From NCBI GenBank assembly GCA_950071955.1, contig CATMOC010000093.1:1-10037 (forward strand): a stretch of DNA of 10,037 nt, read 5' to 3'. Below are positions 5,919 to 10,037 of this stretch, piece after piece (positions within the stretch are counted from its first letter, which is position 1; each line of letters starts with the position of its first letter). The notes beneath the pieces are model-generated. The model saw only the letters and a program-made list of their open reading frames with translations. It was not told where the DNA came from and made no database searches. The position numbers were made by a program, and so were the translations under genes. This DNA comes from an uncultured Mesorhizobium sp. Lineage in GTDB: Bacteria; Pseudomonadota; Alphaproteobacteria; Rhizobiales; Rhizobiaceae.

Positions 5919-8900
5919 TCAACCCGGAAGCAGCTTCTCCATCTCCATCCGGACACGCTGCACGGCTTCGTCCTTGACGGGACCGTAGCCGCGGAGCTGC
6001 ATCGGCAGACGCATGGCATCGGCAAGGCGCGGCAGGCTTTCGGGCGAGAGTTCGGCTAGCGCTCGCTCGATCCTTGCTTCGTACCAGCCGATCAGTCCGC
6101 GTTCCATACGCCGCTCGGCCGTGTAGCCGAACGGGTCGAACGCGGTGCCGCGAATGCGCTTCATTCGCGCCAGCAGCCGGAACGGCGTCCTGATCCAGGG
6201 GCCGAAGGCACGCTTCAGCGGACGGCCGCGCGCGTCCTTCCCGCTCGGCAGAAGCGGTGGGGCGAGATGGTGGACGATGCGGAAGTCCCCATCGAATTCC
6301 GAACGAAGCCGTTCCGCAAAACCGGTCTGCGTGTGCAGCCGTGCGACCTCGTACTCATCCTTGTAGGCCATCAGCTTGAACAGCGAACGCGCCACCGCCT
6401 CAGTCAGAGTTTCGGAGCCGAGCGGCTTTTCCGCATCGCGCACCTTGTCGACGGTCCGACGATAGCGGTCCGCGTAGCGCCGGTCCTGGTAGTCGGTCAG
6501 GAAAGCTTCGCGGCGGGTAATCGTCTGATCCAGCGTCTCCTTCGGGGCGGACTTCGGACCGATCAGGCTCTCGATCCGCTCGGGCATCGCCTGCGCGACG
6601 CGGCCGAGCAGGAAGGCGCGATGGTTGGCCTCCGTCGCCACGCCGTTGAGTTCGATGGCCTGCCGCAGTGCTTCCTCAGAGACCGGCACGAGCCCCTGCT
6701 GCCAGGCGAACCCGAGCATCATGACATTGGCGAAGACGCTGTCGCCGAAGAGCTTTTCGGCGAGCATGTTGGCATCGACGGCGGCGAGCGCCCCATCGCT
6801 GACGACGCCGGCAATGGCCGCAAGCCGCTTGTCGACCGAGAGGTCGGCGTCGCGCCGGCGCACGATGTCGCCCGTCGGCATCTTGGCAAGGTTGACGGCC
6901 GCCCTCATGCCCGGCCGGTAGGTCGCCGACGCCTTGGGCGAGGAGGAGACGACGATGTCGCAACCGATCAGCGCATCGGCCGCACCCTGGTCGATCCGCA
7001 CCTGGTTGATCGCCACGGGCGAGCGGGCGATCCGCACGAAGGACAGCACCGGCCCGAACTTCTGGGCGAATCCGGTGAAGTCGAGGACGGACGAGCCCTT
7101 CGCCTCCAGATGCGCCGCCATGGTGACCAGCGCGCCAATGGTGACGACGCCGGTCCCGCCGACCCCGGTGATCAGAAGGTCGAAGGGCTTTTCCAGCGAA
7201 GGCAGGTCGGGCGAGGGCAGGCCGCTTGCCAACCTGGCAAGATCGAGTTCGACGCCGGACTTCTTCCTCCGCGTTGCGCCTTCCACCGTGACGAAGCTCG
7301 GGCAGAAGCCGTTCAGGCAGGAAAAATCCTTGTTGCAGGAGGACTGGTTGATCCGCCGCTTGCGGCCGAACTCGGTTTCCACCGGCTCAACCGAGAGGCA
7401 GTTGGACTCCACTGAACAGTCGCCGCACCCCTCGCAGACGAGTTCGTTGATGACCGCGAATTTCTTCGGGTCCTCCATCGTGCCGCGCTTTCGGCGCCGC
7501 CGCTTCTCTGTCGCGCATGTCTGTTCGTAGATCAGCACCGTCACGCCGGGAATGTCCCGCAATTCGCGCTGGACTGCGTCCAGGTCCCGCCGGTGGTGGA
7601 TGGTGACGCCGGTGGGGAAATCTCTGGCACGGAATTTTTCCGGCTGGTCCGACACCAGCGCGATCCGCGCCACGCCCTCCGCCCGTGCGGAATGGGCGAT
7701 CGCTTGCACCGAGACGGGACCGTCCACGGGCTGGCCGCCGGTCATGGCAACGGCATCGTTGAACAGGATCTTGTAGGTGATGTTCGCGTTCGCCGCGACC
7801 GCCTGGCGGATCGCCATCGACCCGGAGTGGTACCAGGTACCTTCGCCGAGGTTCTGGAACACGTGCCCGTTGCCGGTGAAGCGCGAGGAGGCCACCCAGT
7901 TCACGCCTTCGCCGCCCATCTGGATCAGCGAGGTGGTCTCGCGGTCCATCCAGCTCGCCATGAAATGGCAGCCGATGCCAGCGAGCGCCTTCGAGCCCTC
8001 GGGCACCTTGGTCGACGTGTTGTGGGGACAGCCGGAACAGAAATACGGCGTTCGCGTCGCACCTTCGACGCTGAGGGAAATTGCCTTTTCGCCCACGATT
8101 TCGGCCGCACGCGCCATGAAGCCGCGGTCCGGGAAGATGCCTTCCAGTCGCTTCGCCACGATCGGCACGAGCTGGCGCGGGGACAGTTCGCCGGTCCAGG
8201 GCACCAGCCGCTCGCCGGTCTCGTCGCGCTTGCCCACCATGACGCGCGGCTTGTGTCCGGGCCAGTCGTAGAAATACTCCTTGAACTGGCTCTCGATGAT
8301 GCCGCGCTTCTCCTCGACGACCAGCACTTCCTCCTTGCCGCGCACGAAGTCGAGCGCGTCGCGCCGTGCCAGCGGCCAGACCATGCCGACCTTGTAGATG
8401 TCGATGCCGAGCTCGCGGCATTCGGCCTCGCCGATGCCGAGCAGGCGCAGCGCCTCCATCAGGTCGAGATGGCCCTTGCCCGTGGTGACGATGCCGAAGC
8501 GCGCGTCCTTGACGTCGTAGATGTGCCGATCGATCGGGTTCGCGTCGGCGAAGGCGAAGACGGCCTGCTTCTTGGCCTCCATCCGTTCCTCGATCTGCGG
8601 TCCTGGAAGGTCCGGCCAGCGGTAATGCAGGCCTCCGGGGGGAGGGGTGAAATCGGGAAGGGCGAAGACACGGTCGGGTCTCAGTTCGACCGAAGCGGCC
8701 GATTCCACAGTCTCCGAGATCGCCTTGAAGCCGACCCACATGCCCGAGAAGCGCGACAGTGCGTAGCCCCATTCGCCGAAGGCGAGATACTCCGCAACGT
8801 TCGCCGGGTTCAGCGTCGGCATGAACCAGGCCATGAAGGCGACGTCCGACTGGTGCGGCATGGAGGAAGAGACGCAGCCATGGTCGTCGCCCGCCACGCC

Positions 8901-9344
8901 GAGCACTCCGCCGTTGGAAGAGGAGCCGTAGGCGTTGCCGTGCTTCAGCGCATCGCCGGCGCGGTCCACGCCCGGCCCCTTGCCGTACCACAGCGCGAAG
9001 ACGCCATCCGCGGTCCTGTCCGGATTGGTCTCGACCTGCTGGCTGCCGAGCACGGCGGTTGCCGCCAGATCCTCGTTCACCGCAGGCAGGAACTCGATGC
9101 GGCTTTCCTCGACGAGCTTCTTCACGCGCCAGAGTTCGAGGTCGAGGCCGCCGAGTGGCGAGCCGCGATAGCCGGAGATGAAGCCGGCGGTATTTTTTCC
9201 TGCCTCCCTGTCGCGCCGCGCCTGGTCCAGAGCGACGCGCACCAGCGCCTGTGTGCCGGTCATGAAGACGCGGCCGGATGTCTCGGTGTAGCGGTCCTGC
9301 AGCTTGTAGCGCGAGAAATCGCGGATGGGATCATGTGCCGTCAA
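5919..9344 (-). CDS. Indolepyruvate ferredoxin oxidoreductase, fused single-chain type
   Basis: This thiamine-diphosphate, iron-sulfur enzyme oxidatively decarboxylates aryl-pyruvates (indolepyruvate, phenylpyruvate) to aryl-acetyl-CoA, passing electrons to ferredoxin (EC 1.2.7.8 type), in aromatic amino-acid breakdown. It has 1141 residues, normal for the fused proteobacterial form. The N-terminal pyruvate-oxidoreductase-like domain contains TGTQALVR and SGYRGSPLGGLD (residues 29-68). The TPP region has CSGC (436-439), GIGCHFM, MGGEGVNW (476-483) and FNDAVAMTGGQ (528-538). A cysteine cluster region has C637, C640, C643, C649 and C670, C676, C681. The gamma-type domain starts at ITGVGGTGVVTIGAL (~725), and a C-terminal domain ends at GYGPVKDEAVQ. 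The frame stays open upstream to 9704, but family homology starts near RDFSRYKLQDRY. The TTG at 9344 has GGGAGG five bases upstream and is the best start; an ATG at 9419 has no ribosome site. It is divergent from an Lrp/AsnC gene. Confidence 0.93.
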   Translation of the reverse strand: MTAHDPIRDFSRYKLQDRYTETSGRVFMTGTQALVRVALDQARRDREAGKNTAGFISGYRGSPLGGLDLELWRVKKLVEESRIEFLPAVNEDLAATAVLGSQQVETNPDRTADGVFALWYGKGPGVDRAGDALKHGNAYGSSSNGGVLGVAGDDHGCVSSSMPHQSDVAFMAWFMPTLNPANVAEYLAFGEWGYALSRFSGMWVGFKAISETVESAASVELRPDRVFALPDFTPPPGGLHYRWPDLPGPQIEERMEAKKQAVFAFADANPIDRHIYDVKDARFGIVTTGKGHLDLMEALRLLGIGEAECRELGIDIYKVGMVWPLARRDALDFVRGKEEVLVVEEKRGIIESQFKEYFYDWPGHKPRVMVGKRDETGERLVPWTGELSPRQLVPIVAKRLEGIFPDRGFMARAAEIVGEKAISLSVEGATRTPYFCSGCPHNTSTKVPEGSKALAGIGCHFMASWMDRETTSLIQMGGEGVNWVASSRFTGNGHVFQNLGEGTWYHSGSMAIRQAVAANANITYKILFNDAVAMTGGQPVDGPVSVQAIAHSARAEGVARIALVSDQPEKFRARDFPTGVTIHHRRDLDAVQRELRDIPGVTVLIYEQTCATEKRRRRKRGTMEDPKKFAVINELVCEGCGDCSVESNCLSVEPVETEFGRKRRINQSSCNKDFSCLNGFCPSFVTVEGATRRKKSGVELDLARLASGLPSPDLPSLEKPFDLLITGVGGTGVVTIGALVTMAAHLEAKGSSVLDFTGFAQKFGPVLSFVRIARSPVAINQVRIDQGAADALIGCDIVVSSSPKASATYRPGMRAAVNLAKMPTGDIVRRRDADLSVDKRLAAIAGVVSDGALAAVDANMLAEKLFGDSVFANVMMLGFAWQQGLVPVSEEALRQAIELNGVATEANHRAFLLGRVAQAMPERIESLIGPKSAPKETLDQTITRREAFLTDYQDRRYADRYRRTVDKVRDAEKPLGSETLTEAVARSLFKLMAYKDEYEVARLHTQTGFAERLRSEFDGDFRIVHHLAPPLLPSGKDARGRPLKRAFGPWIRTPFRLLARMKRIRGTAFDPFGYTAERRMERGLIGWYEARIERALAELSPESLPRLADAMRLPMQLRGYGPVKDEAVQRVRMEMEKLLPG

Positions 9345-9350
9345 GGTAAC
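9345..9350 (-). promoter_or_regulatory. Spacer and ribosome site deciding the TTG start of the oxidoreductase
   Basis: On the minus strand the bases before the TTG at 9344 read GGGAGG-TTACC-TTG: a strong purine-rich ribosome site (9355-9350) at a five-base spacing. The following residues TAHDPIRDFSRYKL lead straight into the conserved family start, which supports TTG over the upstream ATG. Confidence 0.6.
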
Positions 9351-9368
9351 CTCCCACTGGGTCCTCCC

Positions 9369-9374
9369 ATCATA
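9369..9374 (-). promoter_or_regulatory. Possible -10 box for the oxidoreductase
   Basis: The minus strand has TATGAT, one mismatch from TATAAT, placed 24 bases before the TTG start, which would give a short leader containing the ribosome site. No clear -35 hexamer sits at 16-18 bases upstream; TGGACA is present but 20 bases away. If real, this excludes the upstream ATG at 9419 as a start. Confidence 0.3.
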
Positions 9375-9460
9375 GCTGGATCGGCCGGAATGTTTGTCCA
9401 GAATTCCGAAAGTTGGCATGGCGTATGAGAGGAATCTTCGTTGTCGCTTTGCAATTCGGA

Positions 9461-9470
9461 GAAAATTTTC
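9461..9470. promoter_or_regulatory. AT-rich palindrome, candidate Lrp/AsnC operator
   Basis: GAAAATTTTC is a perfect 10-bp palindrome in otherwise GC-rich DNA, 14 bases before the GTG of the Lrp/AsnC reading frame and in the shared divergent promoter region. With its left neighbour it matches AGAAAATTTT, the core of the Escherichia coli Lrp consensus (YAGHAWATTWTDCTR), but not the right-hand part. Lrp/AsnC regulators commonly control themselves and the divergent catabolic gene from such sites. Confidence 0.35.
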
Positions 9471-9484
9471 GCAGCGAGGCATGA

Positions 9485-9538
9485 GTGGCGAAACTCGAAG
9501 AACAGGATCGACGAATCCTGGCGGCGTTGCAGGCCGAC
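9485..9538 (+). pseudogene. Lrp/AsnC regulator, only the first ~18 codons
   Basis: A GTG at 9485 with GAGG at 9476-9479 (five bases upstream) opens a frame reading VAKLEEQDRRILAALQAD. This is the standard N-terminus of Lrp/AsnC-family regulators (LDxxDRRIL-x-ALQxD, normally followed by the N-terminal helix-turn-helix). Such a regulator is the expected divergent neighbour of the indolepyruvate ferredoxin oxidoreductase, which supports the reading. The expected continuation (GRxSNxELA, then the helix-turn-helix) is absent: after LQAD the frame becomes NRPS sequence. The gene is therefore broken here. The assignment rests on only 18 residues plus context. Confidence 0.65.
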
Positions 9539-10037
9539 AATGCGGCCCTGCGTGAACACGGCCACGCACCGCTGTTCGATGTGCAGCAGGACGCCGGTTG
9601 GGGCGGGGAGAGTTTGTTCGATACCTTGCTGGTGTTTGAAAACTATCCGCTGGATGAGAGCTTGCTGGGCTCCGGGCAACAGACCCTGACTCTGGGGACG
9701 CCACGAAGTCACGAGTTTACCCATTACCCGCTTACCGTGGCGGTCTTGCCGGGCGATCAGCTGGATATGTTGTTTGCCCACGACACGGCGGCTTTGCCGA
9801 TCCTGTTGGTGGACCGACTCGCTCGCCAGTTCCGCGATACCCTGCTGATGCTGGCGGAACAGGGCGGCGAAGAGACTGCGCTGCTGGCGACGTTGGATGC
9901 GCTGGGCGGCGATGAGGCGATCCTGCAGCAGTGGGGCGAAGGCGAAGGGGCATATGCGCCCCAGAGTTTTCCTGCACTGTTCTCGCAGCAGGCGGCGTTG
10001 CGCGGGGAAGCTATCGCCCTGGTGCATGGCGATACCC
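9527..10037 (+). CDS. Nonribosomal peptide synthetase fragment (condensation domain end and adenylation start)
   Basis: The frame that begins in the Lrp fragment continues without a stop to the window end. From LQADNAALREHGHAPLFDVQ it matches the C-terminal half of an NRPS condensation domain, including LFDTLLVFENYPLDE (from 9614) and the paired IL/L-rich helices near 9800-9860. The linker (QQWGEGEGAYAPQ) leads to the start of an adenylation domain, SFPALFSQQAALRGEAIALV (9965 on). The wording is very like Pseudomonas siderophore and lipopeptide synthetases. Everything upstream in the synthetase and everything downstream (adenylation core, carrier domain) is missing, so the amino acid used cannot be predicted. 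Codons ending in A or T (gat, gaa, ttt, tat) are commoner here than in the oxidoreductase. There is no start codon of its own; the piece is attached to the regulator by a chimeric join. Confidence 0.85.
   Translation, partial: MQADNAALREHGHAPLFDVQQDAGWGGESLFDTLLVFENYPLDESLLGSGQQTLTLGTPRSHEFTHYPLTVAVLPGDQLDMLFAHDTAALPILLVDRLARQFRDTLLMLAEQGGEETALLATLDALGGDEAILQQWGEGEGAYAPQSFPALFSQQAALRGEAIALVHGDT

Noticed and set aside
7593..9428. Long open frame (611 codons) on the plus strand
   Set aside because: It lies wholly opposite the oxidoreductase, has the His/Arg/Asp-rich wording of an antisense shadow in GC-rich DNA and shows no domain motif.
9345..9704. Upstream extension of the oxidoreductase to the first in-frame start at 9704
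   Set aside because: The added ~120 residues are low-complexity Arg/Pro-rich wording opposite the NRPS and Lrp pieces. The ribosome site and family homology both point to TTG 9344.
9485..10037. A novel Lrp-NRPS regulatory fusion protein
   Set aside because: Both partners are incomplete (no helix-turn-helix, half a condensation domain) and the join sits at a stretch that both families share, so a chimera is the simpler reading.

Overview
The central part of this window (about 72-9540) is GC-rich DNA of alphaproteobacterial character, most like Hyphomicrobiales (rhizobia/aurantimonad-like). The evidence is a bacteriophytochrome operon with an HWE-family kinase, a lone response regulator, a CYTH-CHAD protein, and a single-chain indolepyruvate ferredoxin oxidoreductase divergent from an Lrp/AsnC regulator. 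No rRNA, tRNA, CRISPR array or insertion sequence was seen.

Layout. At 2-90 there is a short piece of a rhodanese (thiosulfate sulfurtransferase) that runs in frame, at the shared motif HIPGAI, into a bacteriophytochrome kinase (to 2233). The phytochrome is followed, with overlapping ends, by an Rcp-type response regulator (2226-2675) and a receiver-HWE kinase (2672-3676). A single-domain response regulator (3658-4065, minus) converges on this operon with overlapping 3' ends. A 218-bp intergenic region with a possible EcfG-type promoter separates it from a CYTH-CHAD protein (4284-5873, plus). This converges on a 1141-residue indolepyruvate ferredoxin oxidoreductase (5919-9344, minus). A 140-bp divergent region with an AT-rich palindrome leads to the first codons of an Lrp/AsnC regulator (9485, plus). 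After about 18 codons that reading frame becomes the C-terminal half of a pseudomonad-like NRPS condensation domain, its linker and the first residues of an adenylation domain, running off the window.

How the genes work together. Genes 1-3 look like a red/far-red light phosphorelay: the phytochrome kinase phosphorylates the Rcp-like regulator, and the receiver-HWE kinase may be its target or a parallel branch. The convergent lone regulator is a natural partner for the HWE kinase and may belong to the general stress response. The oxidoreductase and the Lrp/AsnC gene form a classic divergent amino-acid catabolism pair (aryl-pyruvates to aryl-acetyl-CoA).

Most important caveat. Both ends are composite. 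Rhodanese-to-phytochrome at the left and Lrp-to-NRPS at the right are each joined in frame at a short stretch that the two proteins naturally share, and both outer pieces look pseudomonad/gammaproteobacterial. This is most simply a sequence-assembly or splicing chimera at micro-homology. The phytochrome's missing N-terminal cysteine and the 'Lrp-NRPS fusion' should therefore not be taken as biology without checking.
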